DNA of 64,000 nt from Sphingomonas alpina (GTDB lineage: Bacteria > Pseudomonadota > Alphaproteobacteria > Sphingomonadales > Sphingomonadaceae). A program made the position numbers and the translations under genes. This document shows, piece after piece, positions 52,087-62,087 of this stretch. The DNA is taken from assembly GCF_014490665.1 (NCBI RefSeq), contig NZ_CP061038.1:2976001-3040000 (forward strand). The letters run 5' to 3'. The notes under the pieces were generated by a model, which worked only from the letters and a program-made list of their open reading frames with translations, ran no database searches and had not been told where the DNA came from. Within the stretch, counting starts at the first letter, position 1, and every line of letters starts with the position of its first letter.

Positions 52087-52533
52087 CTAGCGCTCAGGCC
52101 TCACTGCGATCGCGTCGACCTCGACGAGCAAGTCCGGTCGGGCGAGCCGGACGACATAAACCAGCGTCGATGGCGGTACCGCATCGCCGAGCACCGCGGC
52201 GCGAATCGCTGCCGAGCGTTCATAGGCGATCGGCTTGACCAGATAGACATTGAGCTTGACCAGATTGTGCGGGGTCGCCCCCTGGCTCGCCAGGATCGCG
52301 ACGACATTGCGCAGCGCGCGTTCATATTGCGCCTCGGCATCGGCGGGGATGCTGCCATCGGGAGCGTTGCCGACCTGTCCGGCGACATAGAGCATGTCCG
52401 GCCCGGACGGCACCACCGCCAGATGCGAATAGCGCCCGATTGGCGGTGCTACGGTCGAGGGGTTGGACATTTCCTGTGCGGATGCAGCGGCCGGGATGGC
52501 CAGTGCACAGGCCAGGAGGATAGCTCGCTTCAT
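52087..52533 (-). CDS. RidA-family protein with signal peptide
   Basis: A 148-residue RidA/YjgF-like protein. Unusually it starts with an export signal (MKRAILLACALAIPAAASA/QE). The domain has LYVAGQVGNAPDGSIPADAE and the end PSTLVYVVRLARPDLLVEVD. The Arg that defines active imine/enamine deaminases is not clearly present near the end (YVVRLARPD), so the biochemistry is uncertain. It overlaps the phhA stop by four bases and is transcribed with it. Confidence 0.82.
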   Translation of the reverse strand: MKRAILLACALAIPAAASAQEMSNPSTVAPPIGRYSHLAVVPSGPDMLYVAGQVGNAPDGSIPADAEAQYERALRNVVAILASQGATPHNLVKLNVYLVKPIAYERSAAIRAAVLGDAVPPSTLVYVVRLARPDLLVEVDAIAVRPER

Positions 52534-53402
52534 GCGGCTGCCTTTGCGTTGGCATAGTCCTGCGTGCCGTGCGTGATCACCACATCCGCGGGATCGATCG
52601 CCGCGACCGGAATATCCGGCAGCGCCTTGAGCGTTTCATAGAGCGGCGCGAAGTCCGTTTCCACGGTTAGCCGAAGCAGTTCATCGAAGCTGGGGATGAC
52701 GAAGTAATTCTGCTGGAAATCGTCGATCCGATATTCGGTCCGCATCACTCGGGCGAGATCGAAGGCGATCCGGTTGGGGCTCGGATCATCGAGCGCGAAG
52801 CGGCTTTCGGCAAAGCTCGACACGATGCCCGACCCATAGATGCGCAGGCCCTCGGGCTCGGCGATCAGGCCGAATTCGACCGTGTACCAATAAAGCCGCC
52901 CGAGATATTTGAGTGCATCGAGCCCCAGCGCGCGCTGCCCGCCCTGGCCATAGGCCTCAAGATAATCGGCAAACACCGGGTCGGCGAGCATCGGCACATG
53001 ACCGAACACGTCGTGGAAGACATCGGGCTCCTGCAGATAATCGAGCTGGTCGGGCCGGCGGATGAAATTGCCTGCAACGAACCGGCGGTTCGCCATGTGA
53101 TCGAAGAACACATCATCGGGCACCAGTCCGGGCACGGCAATCACCTGCCACCCGGTCAGCTTCATCAGCCGTTCGGACAATTCCTCGAAATCGGGAATGC
53201 CGGGCTTGGACAATTTGAGCACATCCAGCCCGCGCAGATAGGCGTTGGACGCCCGTCCCGGCAGCAATTTCGCCTGCCGTTCGAACAAGATATCCCAGGT
53301 CGCATGTTCCTCCGCAGAGTAGTGCGCCCAGTCCTGTGGTATCGTCCAGTCGCCTGCCGCGCCTTCGGGCGGCGCGTCCAGCACATGCGTATCCTCTGTC
53401 AT
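52530..53402 (-). CDS. phhA: Phenylalanine 4-monooxygenase
   Basis: A 290-residue pterin-dependent aromatic amino acid hydroxylase: iron ligands His-His in EPDVFHDVFGHVPMLA and Glu in WYTVEFGLIAE, with the full catalytic core preceding them. Length fits single-domain bacterial enzymes with no regulatory ACT domain. It converts phenylalanine to tyrosine; a pterin-recycling gene is not in the window. It is cotranscribed with the secreted RidA-type gene. Confidence 0.93.
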   Translation of the reverse strand: MTEDTHVLDAPPEGAAGDWTIPQDWAHYSAEEHATWDILFERQAKLLPGRASNAYLRGLDVLKLSKPGIPDFEELSERLMKLTGWQVIAVPGLVPDDVFFDHMANRRFVAGNFIRRPDQLDYLQEPDVFHDVFGHVPMLADPVFADYLEAYGQGGQRALGLDALKYLGRLYWYTVEFGLIAEPEGLRIYGSGIVSSFAESRFALDDPSPNRIAFDLARVMRTEYRIDDFQQNYFVIPSFDELLRLTVETDFAPLYETLKALPDIPVAAIDPADVVITHGTQDYANAKAAA

Positions 53403-53491
53403 GCAAATCGCTTATCACAGCCCGAACGCCGCAGGAAATGGGTGCGCATGCCAATACGCTGGACGAAGATTTTTACCCGGTGGATGGTGCG

Positions 53492-54211
53492 ATGAGCGAT
53501 CGCGGGGTCACTCCCGGCCCGCCGTCGAAATTGCTCTGGGCGGCAGAAGTGCCGCGCGCAGCCTGGGCCGTCATCTCGCTGCTCCGATCCGGGCGGATGC
53601 TCGATGAGGCACCGAGGGGGGACGGCCGGCCAGTGCTGCTACTGCCCGGGCTGTTCAATTCCGATCGCTCCAATTTCGTCATGCGACGCTATCTCAATCG
53701 CCTCGGCTACCGCGCCGAACGCTGGGGTCTGGGCCGCAATATCGGCGCGCGAGCGGTCGGGGCAGATGGCGAGAAGCTGCTTGAGCGCATCCGCGCGCTC
53801 CACGCCGAAACCGGCGAACCGGTCACGCTGATCGGGATCAGCCTGGGCGGCGTCATGTCGCGATTCGCGGCGCACCGGCTACCCGGCCTGGTGCGCGAAG
53901 TGATCACGATCAGCGCGCCCTTTGCCGGCTCGCCCCGCGCCACCAATGTCTGGCTCGCCTTCGAGCTGCTGACCGGCGACCGCATCGACAGCGAGCGGGT
54001 CGCAAAACAGGCCGCCGAGGTGGTACAGCCCCTGCCCGTCCCTTCGACCGCGATCTGGAGCCGCAGCGACGGACTGGTCAACGGCATGATCTGCCATATC
54101 GACAACGACCCGCAGTGTCGCAACATCGAGATCCGCGCGAGCCATCTGGGGGTGCAACTGCGCCCCGAAGTCCTGCGCCTGATCGCCGATGTGCTGGGCG
54201 GCGCAAAATGA
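53492..54211 (+). CDS. Alpha/beta hydrolase (lipase/esterase-like)
   Basis: A 239-residue hydrolase: VLLLPGLFNSDRSN forms the oxyanion region and VTLIGISLGGVMSRFAAH contains the nucleophile Ser (GxSxG). The later Asp/His are in IWSRSDGLVN and RASHLGVQL. This is close to single-domain triacylglycerol-lipase-like proteins. ATG 53492 begins the typical N-terminus; ATG 53438 would add 18 residues. It is divergent from phhA. Confidence 0.82.
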   Translation: MSDRGVTPGPPSKLLWAAEVPRAAWAVISLLRSGRMLDEAPRGDGRPVLLLPGLFNSDRSNFVMRRYLNRLGYRAERWGLGRNIGARAVGADGEKLLERIRALHAETGEPVTLIGISLGGVMSRFAAHRLPGLVREVITISAPFAGSPRATNVWLAFELLTGDRIDSERVAKQAAEVVQPLPVPSTAIWSRSDGLVNGMICHIDNDPQCRNIEIRASHLGVQLRPEVLRLIADVLGGAK

Positions 54212-54217
54212 GACTGT

Positions 54218-54553
54218 CTAGGCCGCGCGCATCAGCACGCATTTCACGGTGAAGTCGATTGCCGGGTAGCTGATATATCCCGACAACTGGCTCGGCCGCG
54301 CCAGCGGATTGGTCGAGTTGTCGTTTCGGGCAGGCAGCCCGTCCGGAATACGGAAGCGTGCCACATGCGGTGCTGCGGCCGCCATGGTCAGTACGAGCTC
54401 CCCGCAAACCACTTCATAAGTACCGGCCGGCAAGGCGCGTCGGAAGACCTTGCCCGCGCGTAGCGTCCAATGCTGATCGTCCGCCTGATCCACTGGCTCG
54501 TCTTCTTCCACAAGCCGCCAATCGCCTTCAAATGCCGCAGCATCATGCGCCAT
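54218..54553 (-). CDS. Hypothetical protein, 111 residues
   Basis: No signal peptide or membrane helix and no recognised family. It is acidic at the start (EGDWRLVEEDEPVDQADD) with hydrophobic beta-like stretches later (YEVVCGELVLTMAAAAP). It is convergent with the hydrolase gene, 6 bases apart. Regular codon use and a sensible start support a real gene. Confidence 0.55.
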   Translation of the reverse strand: MAHDAAAFEGDWRLVEEDEPVDQADDQHWTLRAGKVFRRALPAGTYEVVCGELVLTMAAAAPHVARFRIPDGLPARNDNSTNPLARPSQLSGYISYPAIDFTVKCVLMRAA

Positions 54554-54651
54554 AATCCCTGCTCCACCTGATCCGATGACCAGAACAATAGCAGAACAAA
54601 ATGGTTGAATCCAGCACCTGAATGACGGCGTCGCCTACCGCGCGACAATGC

Positions 54652-55269
54652 TCAGCCGTCGAGCATCAGCCGGTAGCGCCCGGTCAGCTTGTGCGCGAGC
54701 AACCCATCTTCCTCGCGCGCACCGCCGCCGATATTGTGAATCACTGCCCAATTGCCGCTCGGTCCGCGCCGGTCGGAGACGATGCCGATATGCGGCAGCC
54801 GGTCGCCGATGAGACTGGTGAAGATGTCGCCCGGACGCCAGCCGGCCGAGGTGGCGGCCAGCGGCAGCTGTGCGCCCTTGCGCGCCATGAAGATCTGCAG
54901 ATTGGGCACCCGGCGATGGTCGATGTTGCGATCCGGCCCGCGCAGGCCCCAGCGTTTCGGATAAGCGCTGAAATGCGCGCGCATATCGGCATTGACCAGC
55001 GCCTGCAGGTCGATACCGAAAGCGTCGCGATAGGCGCGGATCAGCACGTCGGTGCAGACGCCCTTCGCGCGCGACACGTCGCCATTGGGAAACGCCAACG
55101 CGGTATAGGCGGGGTCATAGGCCAGCGTGACGCCGACCTGACGCCGCGCCGCGCCGATCAGCGTCGCTGCAGCCCTGCGCGCCGCCTGCGCCTGTGCCTG
55201 CGCCTGAAGCGGCCATGCAGCACAGGCCGACAGGCCCAGCAGCACGACGCGGCGATCGAGCTCAATCAT
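54652..55269 (-). CDS. DUF1287 family secreted protein (NlpC/P60-like fold)
   Basis: A 205-residue protein with a signal-like N-terminus (VVLLGLSACAAWPLQAQA). The DUF1287 region has VTLAYDPAYTALAFPNGDVS, a candidate catalytic Cys in GVCTDVLIRAYRDAFGID, His in DRLPHIGIVSD and VIHNIGGGAREED. These residues make a plausible Cys-His pair for a cell-wall peptidase-like enzyme. Function is not known in the family. Confidence 0.82.
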   Translation of the reverse strand: MIELDRRVVLLGLSACAAWPLQAQAQAQAARRAAATLIGAARRQVGVTLAYDPAYTALAFPNGDVSRAKGVCTDVLIRAYRDAFGIDLQALVNADMRAHFSAYPKRWGLRGPDRNIDHRRVPNLQIFMARKGAQLPLAATSAGWRPGDIFTSLIGDRLPHIGIVSDRRGPSGNWAVIHNIGGGAREEDGLLAHKLTGRYRLMLDG

Positions 55270-55292
55270 CGCGCGGGGAAAGGTCGGTCGAG

Positions 55293-55604
55293 TCAGCGCG
55301 GTTCGTCGTCACGCGGCGACTCTCCGGCACGATAGCCATCATAAGGCTGGCACGCATTCGGATCCTTGCGGCACGCCTTCTCCGCCTTTTGCCGCTCGCG
55401 GCCTTCGCGTTCTTCCTGCTTGCGCATCTTGCGACCATAATTGCGGTCGGCTTCGCTCTGGCTGGTGGTCGACCAGTCGACCGCTTTGCCCGCGACCTTG
55501 ACCGGCGCGGTGACGACGCTCGCCACAGTGCGGACGCACCCGCCCGAAAGGAGCGGAAGCAGGGCGATGGATGCGATCATCAGCTTGCGCATTGTCTGCC
55601 TCAT
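55293..55604 (-). CDS. Small lipoprotein of unknown function
   Basis: A 103-residue protein: lipobox LLSGGC (Cys near residue 23), then VASVVTAPVKVAGKAVDWST and a highly charged KMRKQEEREGRERQKAEKAC helix. The general layout is frequent in sphingomonads. It overlaps the stop of the glycerophosphodiesterase gene by four bases. Confidence 0.7.
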   Translation of the reverse strand: MRQTMRKLMIASIALLPLLSGGCVRTVASVVTAPVKVAGKAVDWSTTSQSEADRNYGRKMRKQEEREGRERQKAEKACRKDPNACQPYDGYRAGESPRDDEPR

Positions 55605-56695
55605 GGTTGACGCGGATGCTTGCTCGCATCGCGCGTTTCGGCGCCGATTTGCGGGAAATCCGTGAAGAACCCGTCGACACCATCCTTGATATATACCGCG
55701 ATTTCGTCCGAAAGACGGCCATGTGTTACAGGATTGACACCGTCCTTCAGGCTCGGTGGCAGGAAGAAATTCTCCGCACGGAAGGTCCAGGGATGGACAC
55801 GCAGCCCCGCCCGATGCGCATCCGCGATCAAACTGCTGGGCGCGGCGTCGCCGTTGCGGATCATCGCCTTGGACGGACCGATGCCATAGGCATAGGCAGC
55901 AACCGCTTTCAGCCCGGCCGGCGTCGCCATTTCCGCATAGCTCGCCACCGCCTTGTCGACCGGGCCGCCGGCGGCCTCCATCAGTTGGATCAGCCGGATG
56001 CCGGTCAGTTTGTGCAGCCGCTTGAGATTGTCGACTTCGAACGACTGAATGAACACCGGCGCATCGGCGCTGCTCCAGCCGGCCGCCTTCAGCTCGGCGG
56101 CGAGCTTTTCCTCCATCGGCAGGCCGATCGATGCGAAATAGCTTGGATGCTTGGTTTCGGGATAAATGCCGATCGTCCGGCCGCTGGTCTTTGACTGCGC
56201 CTTGGCCAGCGCGATGATCTCGGCCAGAGTCGGAACCTCGAACTGACCATCAAATTTGGCATTATCCGGGCGCAGCTGCGGCAGCCGCTCCTTTGCCCGC
56301 AATGTCTTCAGCTCGGCGAGCGTGAAATCTTCGGTGAACCACCCGCTATGGCTTTCGCCGTCGATCACCTTGGTCCTCTTGCGATCGACGAATTCGGGAT
56401 GCGCCGCGACATCGGTCGTGCCGGTAATGTCATTCTCATGCCGGGCGACAAAGACATTGTCCCTGGTCAGCACCAGGTCGGGCTCAATGAAATCCGCGCC
56501 CTGCGCGATCGCCAGCGTGTAGGAAGCGATCGTGTGCTCGGGACGCAACCCGCTCGCGCCGCGATGTGCGATGACGATGGGCGCGCTGCGATCCTTGGCC
56601 ATGGCCTTATCCTGCATCGTCGTGACGCCCATGGCCAGCACGACCATCGCGGACGCGACGAAACGAGTAACTGCGGCGGTGGTAAATAATGTCAT
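55601..56695 (-). CDS. glpQ: Periplasmic glycerophosphodiester phosphodiesterase
   Basis: A 364-residue GDPD with signal segment TRFVASAMVVLAMGVTT and catalytic motif PIVIAHRGASGLRPEHTIAS followed by FIEPDLVLTRDNVFVARHEN (metal ligands Glu, Asp, His). These are the HRGxxxxxPENT-type motifs of GlpQ. It hydrolyses glycerophosphodiesters to glycerol-3-phosphate. The start ATG 56695 is best supported by GGAA eight bases upstream; the earlier ATGs at 56707 and 56725 are possible. It is divergent from the molybdoenzyme cluster. Confidence 0.9.
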   Translation of the reverse strand: MTLFTTAAVTRFVASAMVVLAMGVTTMQDKAMAKDRSAPIVIAHRGASGLRPEHTIASYTLAIAQGADFIEPDLVLTRDNVFVARHENDITGTTDVAAHPEFVDRKRTKVIDGESHSGWFTEDFTLAELKTLRAKERLPQLRPDNAKFDGQFEVPTLAEIIALAKAQSKTSGRTIGIYPETKHPSYFASIGLPMEEKLAAELKAAGWSSADAPVFIQSFEVDNLKRLHKLTGIRLIQLMEAAGGPVDKAVASYAEMATPAGLKAVAAYAYGIGPSKAMIRNGDAAPSSLIADAHRAGLRVHPWTFRAENFFLPPSLKDGVNPVTHGRLSDEIAVYIKDGVDGFFTDFPQIGAETRDASKHPRQP

Positions 56696-56776
56696 TGCGC
56701 TTCCCATATCGGATACCGATTTCATCAACGGCGTTACCCAAATTTCCAACCCAGCTTCCAACAGGGCGCGATTCCC

Positions 56777-57286
56777 ATGCACTTCACCATCAATGGCAAG
56801 GCGCGTGAAGCCGAGCCCGATATCCGGGCCTCGCTGCTCGACCTGTTGCGCGAACATCTCGGCCTGACCGGCACCAAAAAGGGCTGCGACCATGGCCAGT
56901 GCGGGGCGTGCACGGTGATCGTCAACGGCCGGCGGATCAATTCCTGTCTCACGCTGGCGGTCATGCATCAGGATGATGACATATTGACGATAGAAGGGCT
57001 GGGCAGCGCGGATGACCTGCATCCGATGCAGGCCGCTTTTGTGCAGCATGACGGTTTCCAGTGCGGCTATTGCACGCCGGGGCAGATCTGTTCCGCGGTG
57101 GCGATGCTCGACGAGGTCAAAATGGGCTGGCCCAGCCATGTCACCGGCCATGTCAGCGGCGACCTGACCGATATCGCGCTGACCGATGCCGAGATATCGG
57201 AACGGATGAGCGGCAATCTGTGCCGCTGTTCCGCCTATCCCAATATCGTCGATGCGATCCGCGACGTTGCGAAGGCCGGCGCATGA
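56777..57286 (+). CDS. paoA: Molybdenum hydroxylase small subunit, [2Fe-2S]
   Basis: A 169-residue protein with two [2Fe-2S] clusters: the ferredoxin-like [15 protein letters not shown] with SCLTL, and the second [12 protein letters not shown] with [14 protein letters not shown]. It is the electron-transfer subunit of a three-part xanthine-oxidase-family enzyme. It is the first gene of the paoA-B-C-like operon, and the paoB ATG overlaps its stop. Confidence 0.92.
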   Translation: MHFTINGKAREAEPDIRASLLDLLREHLGLTGTKKGCDHGQCGACTVIVNGRRINSCLTLAVMHQDDDILTIEGLGSADDLHPMQAAFVQHDGFQCGYCTPGQICSAVAMLDEVKMGWPSHVTGHVSGDLTDIALTDAEISERMSGNLCRCSAYPNIVDAIRDVAKAGA

Positions 57287-58275
57287 AGACGTTCGATTAT
57301 TCACGCGCAGATAGCCCCGAAGCGGCAGTCGCCGCCTTCGCCACCGGCGCTCGGTTCATCGCGGGCGGGACCAATTTGCTCGACCTGATGAAGCTTCAGA
57401 TCGAGACGCCCGAGCGGCTGGTCGACATCTCGCGGCTCGACCTGGCCGGCATCGCGGAGACGGCCGATGGCGGCCTGTCGATCGGCGCGCTGGTGCCGAA
57501 CAGCGATCTCGCCGCGGACCGGCGCATCATCCAGGGCTATCCGGTGCTGAGCCGCGCCTTGCTCGCCGGAGCGTCGGGACAGTTGCGCAACAAGGCGACG
57601 ACCGGCGGCAATCTGCTGCAGCGGACGCGCTGTTCCTATTTCTACGATACGGCAATGGCGTGCAACAAGCGCGCGCCGGGTTCGGGCTGTTCGGCGATCG
57701 GCGGCTTCAACCGGATTCTCGCGATCCTCGGCACGAGCGACCAGTGCATCGCGACTCATCCAAGCGACATGGCGGTGGCGATGCGCGCGCTCGACGCGAT
57801 GATCGTCACATTGAAACCGGATGGGGACCGCCGCCGCATCGCGATCGGCGACCTGTATCGGCTGCCGGGCGACACGCCGCAGATCGAGACGCTGCTCGAG
57901 CCGGGCGAGCTGATCACTCATGTCGAGCTGCCGCCGCCACCCAAGGGCGCGCAGCTTTATCGCAAAGTGCGCGACCGGGCATCCTATGCTTTTGCGCTGG
58001 TGTCGGTGGCTGGCGTGGTATCGGTCGAGAACGGCAGGATCGCCTCGGCCGCGCTCGCCTTTGGCGGGCTTGGGCCGATGCCGTGGCGCGACGCTGCGGT
58101 TGAAGCCGCGCTGGTCGGCGAGCCTCCTTCCACGGCGGCATTCGAGGCGGCTGCAGCTGCGTTGCTCACCGATGCGAGAGGTTTCGGATCGAATGATTTC
58201 AAGATTCCCCTCACTCGTCGCCTGCTGATCGCCTGCCTGCGCGATCTCACGGATGGCCCCGGAGCAGCGCGATGA
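57283..58275 (+). CDS. paoB: Molybdenum hydroxylase medium subunit, FAD and [4Fe-4S]
   Basis: A 330-residue FAD-binding subunit: [40 protein letters not shown] distinctive insertion [20 protein letters not shown] with a fourth Cys in [11 protein letters not shown] binds the extra [4Fe-4S] cluster characteristic of PaoB (YagS), rather than plain xanthine dehydrogenases. That favours a PaoABC-type aldehyde oxidoreductase. ATGA couplings occur with both neighbours. Confidence 0.92.
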   Translation: MKTFDYSRADSPEAAVAAFATGARFIAGGTNLLDLMKLQIETPERLVDISRLDLAGIAETADGGLSIGALVPNSDLAADRRIIQGYPVLSRALLAGASGQLRNKATTGGNLLQRTRCSYFYDTAMACNKRAPGSGCSAIGGFNRILAILGTSDQCIATHPSDMAVAMRALDAMIVTLKPDGDRRRIAIGDLYRLPGDTPQIETLLEPGELITHVELPPPPKGAQLYRKVRDRASYAFALVSVAGVVSVENGRIASAALAFGGLGPMPWRDAAVEAALVGEPPSTAAFEAAAAALLTDARGFGSNDFKIPLTRRLLIACLRDLTDGPGAAR

Positions 58276-60479
58276 CCGAATTCAGGATGGATGCCGATCA
58301 TGCCGGCCTGGCGATGGACCGCGGGGTTCAGGGCGTGCTCGGCAAGGGTCTTAACCGCGTCGAGGGCGTGCTCAAGGTGATGGGCGCCGCGACCTATGGC
58401 TATGAGCATCAACTGGGCACCGAAGTCGCTTATGGCTATCTGATCACCACGCCGGTCGCCAAGGGCAAGGTCATCGGCTTCGACACCGATGCAGCGCGCG
58501 CCATGCCCGGCGTCCTCGACATCATCGTCGATGACCCCCGCATCCCACGCCAGGCCGCCAGCTTCGGACCGGCAGCGAACGGCAATGCCGCAATCGATCA
58601 TTTCGACCAGGTGCTCGGCGCAGCGATCGCGACGAGTTTCGAAGCCGCTCGCGCCGCCGCCCGTGCGGTGCGCGTCGACATCGTGGCCGAGCAAGGCCGG
58701 TTCGACATGATGGCCGATATCGCCAACGCAAGCGGTCCGCCAAAGAGCTCGCGCCTGCAGGATGTGGCCAAGGGTGACATCGATGCCGCCATGACCACCG
58801 CCGACGTCACAGTGGATCAGGTCTACACCACGCCCAACCAGGTCCATGCCGCGATGGAGCCGCATGCATCGATCGCAACCTGGGACGACGGCAAGCTGAC
58901 GCTCTATTCGAGCCTGCAGATCCTCAATGTCGCAAAAGCGGTTCTTGCCCGGTCGCTGGGCATCGATGCGACGGCGGTGCGGATCGTCTCGCCCTATATC
59001 GGCGGCGGATTCGGCGGCAAGCTGCTGGGTCCGGAGGCTGTGATGGCGGCGATCGCGTCGCAGCGGCTCGACCGGCCGGTCAAGATCGCGATGGCGCGCG
59101 CGCAACTGTTCCACAACGTCTATCGGCGCACGGACACGCATCAGCGCATCCGTCTTGCCGCCAATGCCGATGGCCGCCTCACCGCGATCGGCCACGACAG
59201 CGTGGTCAGCCAGGGACCGGATGGCGGCTTCATGGAGCCGGTCGCACTCGGCACGATCGCGCTTTACGCGGCGGCGGTACGGCACTTCAGTCACAAGATC
59301 GTGACGCTCGACATGGTCCAGGCCGGCGCGGTGCGCGCGCCAGGCGAAGCCGTCGGCATGCTCGCGCTGGAAACCGCGATCGACGAGATGGCGGAGCAGC
59401 TCGGCCGCGATCCAATCGACTTCCGCAAACTCAACGAGCCCGAGGTCGATCCGACCACCGGCGCGCCCTATTCGACACGGCGGCTGGTCGAGTGTCTCGA
59501 CGAGGGCGCGAGGCGCTTCGGCTGGGCGCGGCGCGAAGCGATACCGGGGTCGGTGCGCGACGGCGAATGGCTGGTCGGCATGGGCGTGGCGGCGGCTGTG
59601 CGCATCAACCTGCTGGTCGATTCCGAAGCCCGCGTCACGCTCGGCACCAATGGCCGCGCGACGGTCGAGACCGACATGACCGATATCGGCACGGGCACCT
59701 ACACGATCCTGTCGCAGATTGCCGGTGAATCACTGGGCCTGCCGATGCATTGTGTCGATGTCCGGCTCGGCGACACGGACTTGCCGCCGGGCTCCGGGTC
59801 GGGCGGATCGTTCGGTGCGGCAAGTGCCGGATCGTCGGTCGCGCTGGCGTGCGAGGACATTGTTGCCGAACTCGCCAGCCGCATGAAGGCCAGGCCTGAG
59901 GACATGACGCTGAAGGATGGCCATGCCATCGCCGGCAATCGCCGCGTACCACTGGAAGAACTGGTCGGCGACGCCCCGATCATTGCCATCGGCAAGATCA
60001 GCCAGGGCAGCAATGCGCGCACATTCAGCCAGGCCGCGCATGGGGCGCAGTTCGCCGAGGTCGGGGTCAATGCGGTGACCGGCGAAGTCCGCGTGCGGCG
60101 CATGCTCGGCGTGTTCGAGGCCGGCCGTATCCTCAACGCCAAGACCGCGCGCAGCCAGGCGATCGGCGGGATGATCTGGGGCATCGGCTATGCGCTGATG
60201 GAGCATGCCGTGCTCGACAAGCGGCATGGCCAGTTCGTCAACCACGACCTTGGCGAATATCATGTGCCGGTACATGCCGACGTACCCCATCTCGATGTGC
60301 ATTTCATCGAAGACATCGACCATCATGCCAATCCGATCGGCGTGAAGGGACTGGGCGAGCTGACCATCTCCGGCGCAGGCGCGGCGGTGACCAATGCGAT
60401 CTACAATGCCTGTGGTGTTCGCGTGCGTGAGTTTCCGATGACATTGGACAAGATATTAGCCGGATTGCCGCCGGTTTGA
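58272..60479 (+). CDS. paoC: Molybdenum hydroxylase large subunit, Moco-binding
   Basis: A 735-residue catalytic subunit: [15 protein letters not shown] near residues 240-255, [20 protein letters not shown] for the pterin, and the base-catalyst Glu in [14 protein letters not shown] close to the C-terminus. It matches PaoC (YagR), which hydroxylates aromatic and other aldehydes to carboxylates. It probably works in detoxification. A PaoD-like XdhC gene follows, supporting cytosine-dinucleotide cofactor insertion. Confidence 0.92.
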   Translation: MTEFRMDADHAGLAMDRGVQGVLGKGLNRVEGVLKVMGAATYGYEHQLGTEVAYGYLITTPVAKGKVIGFDTDAARAMPGVLDIIVDDPRIPRQAASFGPAANGNAAIDHFDQVLGAAIATSFEAARAAARAVRVDIVAEQGRFDMMADIANASGPPKSSRLQDVAKGDIDAAMTTADVTVDQVYTTPNQVHAAMEPHASIATWDDGKLTLYSSLQILNVAKAVLARSLGIDATAVRIVSPYIGGGFGGKLLGPEAVMAAIASQRLDRPVKIAMARAQLFHNVYRRTDTHQRIRLAANADGRLTAIGHDSVVSQGPDGGFMEPVALGTIALYAAAVRHFSHKIVTLDMVQAGAVRAPGEAVGMLALETAIDEMAEQLGRDPIDFRKLNEPEVDPTTGAPYSTRRLVECLDEGARRFGWARREAIPGSVRDGEWLVGMGVAAAVRINLLVDSEARVTLGTNGRATVETDMTDIGTGTYTILSQIAGESLGLPMHCVDVRLGDTDLPPGSGSGGSFGAASAGSSVALACEDIVAELASRMKARPEDMTLKDGHAIAGNRRVPLEELVGDAPIIAIGKISQGSNARTFSQAAHGAQFAEVGVNAVTGEVRVRRMLGVFEAGRILNAKTARSQAIGGMIWGIGYALMEHAVLDKRHGQFVNHDLGEYHVPVHADVPHLDVHFIEDIDHHANPIGVKGLGELTISGAGAAVTNAIYNACGVRVREFPMTLDKILAGLPPV

Positions 60480-60535
60480 ATCATTGCTCGCTCACCCACA
60501 AACAACGGCATGCGCGCAACAGAAACGAGTGATTG

Positions 60536-61459
60536 ATGGCCGATAACGATACCGTCCTTGCCGCCGCTACCGCCTGGAAAGGCGCGCCGATGGCGCTTGC
60601 CACGGTGGTCTCGACCTGGGGCTCGGCACCGCGCCCCAAAGGCAGCCATATGCTCGTCCATGCCGATGGTCGGTTCGAGGGTTCGGTGTCGGGTGGCTGT
60701 GTCGAGAGCGATATCCTCGCCACCGCCGCCGATGTGATCGCGGGCGCGCCGTTCGTGGTGAAGCAATACGGCGTCGAGGATGCGGCCGCATGGGAAGTCG
60801 GCCTGCCGTGCGGCGGCCAGATCGCGGTGATGGTGCAGCCGGTGTCGGCCGCGGGGTTCGACCCGGAGCTGTTCGACCGCATCGCCGAAGCGCGCGACGC
60901 GGGCCAGGCACTCAACGTCGCCACCGATCTCGACAGTGGAACGAGTTCGTTGCGTGAGATCGAGGGCGCGGCGTTCGTCAATCGTTACGATCCGCCGCGC
61001 CGCCTGCTGATTGTCGGGGCGGTGCAGATCGCCCAGGCGCTGGCCGGTCTTGCGCGCGAACTCGGCATCGAAACGGTGGTGATCGACCCGCGCGCCCGCT
61101 TCCTGACCGCGGAGCGTTTCCCGGGCGTCATACTCGACGATCGCTGGCCGGACGAGGCGGTGGCCGCCTATGCGCCTGGACCATCGACCGCGGTGGTGAC
61201 GCTCAGCCATGACACCAAGATCGACGACCCGGCGCTGACCGCGGCGCTGGCGACCAGGGCCGCCTATGTCGGCGCGCTCGGGTCGCGACGCAGCCATGCG
61301 GCACGGCGCGAACGGCTGGCGATTGCTGGGTTGAGCGATGCGGACCTCGACCGCATCGATGCGCCGGTCGGGCTGGATATCGGCGCGATCGGACCGGCCG
61401 AGATCGCGCTGTCGATCGCCGCCGCGATGGTCGGAGCCTTCAACGCACCGCGGCGTTGA
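60536..61459 (+). CDS. XdhC/PaoD-family molybdenum cofactor maturation protein
   Basis: A 307-residue XdhC-type chaperone: the N-terminal domain contains VVSTWGSAPRPKGSHMLVHA and GSVSGGCVESDI; the C-terminal Rossmann domain reads LLIVGAVQIAQALAGLAREL and VVTLSHDTKIDDPAL. PaoD binds the molybdenum cofactor and loads it into PaoABC, which fits the position. The start is ATG 60536. Confidence 0.9.
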   Translation: MADNDTVLAAATAWKGAPMALATVVSTWGSAPRPKGSHMLVHADGRFEGSVSGGCVESDILATAADVIAGAPFVVKQYGVEDAAAWEVGLPCGGQIAVMVQPVSAAGFDPELFDRIAEARDAGQALNVATDLDSGTSSLREIEGAAFVNRYDPPRRLLIVGAVQIAQALAGLARELGIETVVIDPRARFLTAERFPGVILDDRWPDEAVAAYAPGPSTAVVTLSHDTKIDDPALTAALATRAAYVGALGSRRSHAARRERLAIAGLSDADLDRIDAPVGLDIGAIGPAEIALSIAAAMVGAFNAPRR

Positions 61460-61478
61460 CCCCCGATAGGAGAGCTTG

Positions 61479-62087
61479 ATGATCCGCGTCGACCGCACTG
61501 TCCTGATCCTGCTCGCTGCCGGCCGGTCGATACGGTTCGGCGACACGGACAAGCTGGAGCAGGAGTTCCTGCATAAGCCGCTGGCCTTTCATGTCGTGAC
61601 CGCACTGGAGGGCGTGCCGTTTCTTGGCCGCATTGCGGTTACCAGCAACACCCGGCTCGACTTCGCCGCGCGGGGCTATCGCGTCGTCCCCAACGATACG
61701 CCGAAGGGCAATTTGTCGAGTTCGATCCGCCTCGGCGTCGCTGCGGCGCGCGAGCTTGATCCCGATGCCGTGCTGTTCGCGCTGGCCGACATGCCGCGCG
61801 TCACAGCCTCCCTGATCCATAGCCTGCTCGATACGGCCGATGGTCCCGACTCGGTGGTCGCATCGAGCGACGGTCGGCATCCGCGCCCGCCGGCGGTGTT
61901 CGGCATCGACCAGTGCGAGGCACTGCTGGCGCTGCAGGGCGATTACGGCGCGCGCGAGATGGTCCGCGCCGGCAAGCATGTCGTCGCGCCGGTCAACGAG
62001 CTGATCGATATCGACACGCCCGAAGACCTGGAACGGCTGCGAGCGCTCGTCCGCCCTATTCGTGACGGAGCGCATCAATCGGATTGA
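61479..62087 (+). CDS. MocA-like molybdopterin cytidylyltransferase
   Basis: A 202-residue nucleotidyltransferase with the GT-A fold: LILLAAGRSIRFGDTDKLEQ (nucleotide-binding loop) and LFALADMPRVTASLI (metal-binding Asp). MocA adds CMP to the cofactor for PaoABC-type enzymes, so this would complete the set. ATG 61479 has AGGAG six bases upstream. The last 32 bases overlap the convergent MacB-like gene. Confidence 0.85.
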   Translation: MIRVDRTVLILLAAGRSIRFGDTDKLEQEFLHKPLAFHVVTALEGVPFLGRIAVTSNTRLDFAARGYRVVPNDTPKGNLSSSIRLGVAAARELDPDAVLFALADMPRVTASLIHSLLDTADGPDSVVASSDGRHPRPPAVFGIDQCEALLALQGDYGAREMVRAGKHVVAPVNELIDIDTPEDLERLRALVRPIRDGAHQSD

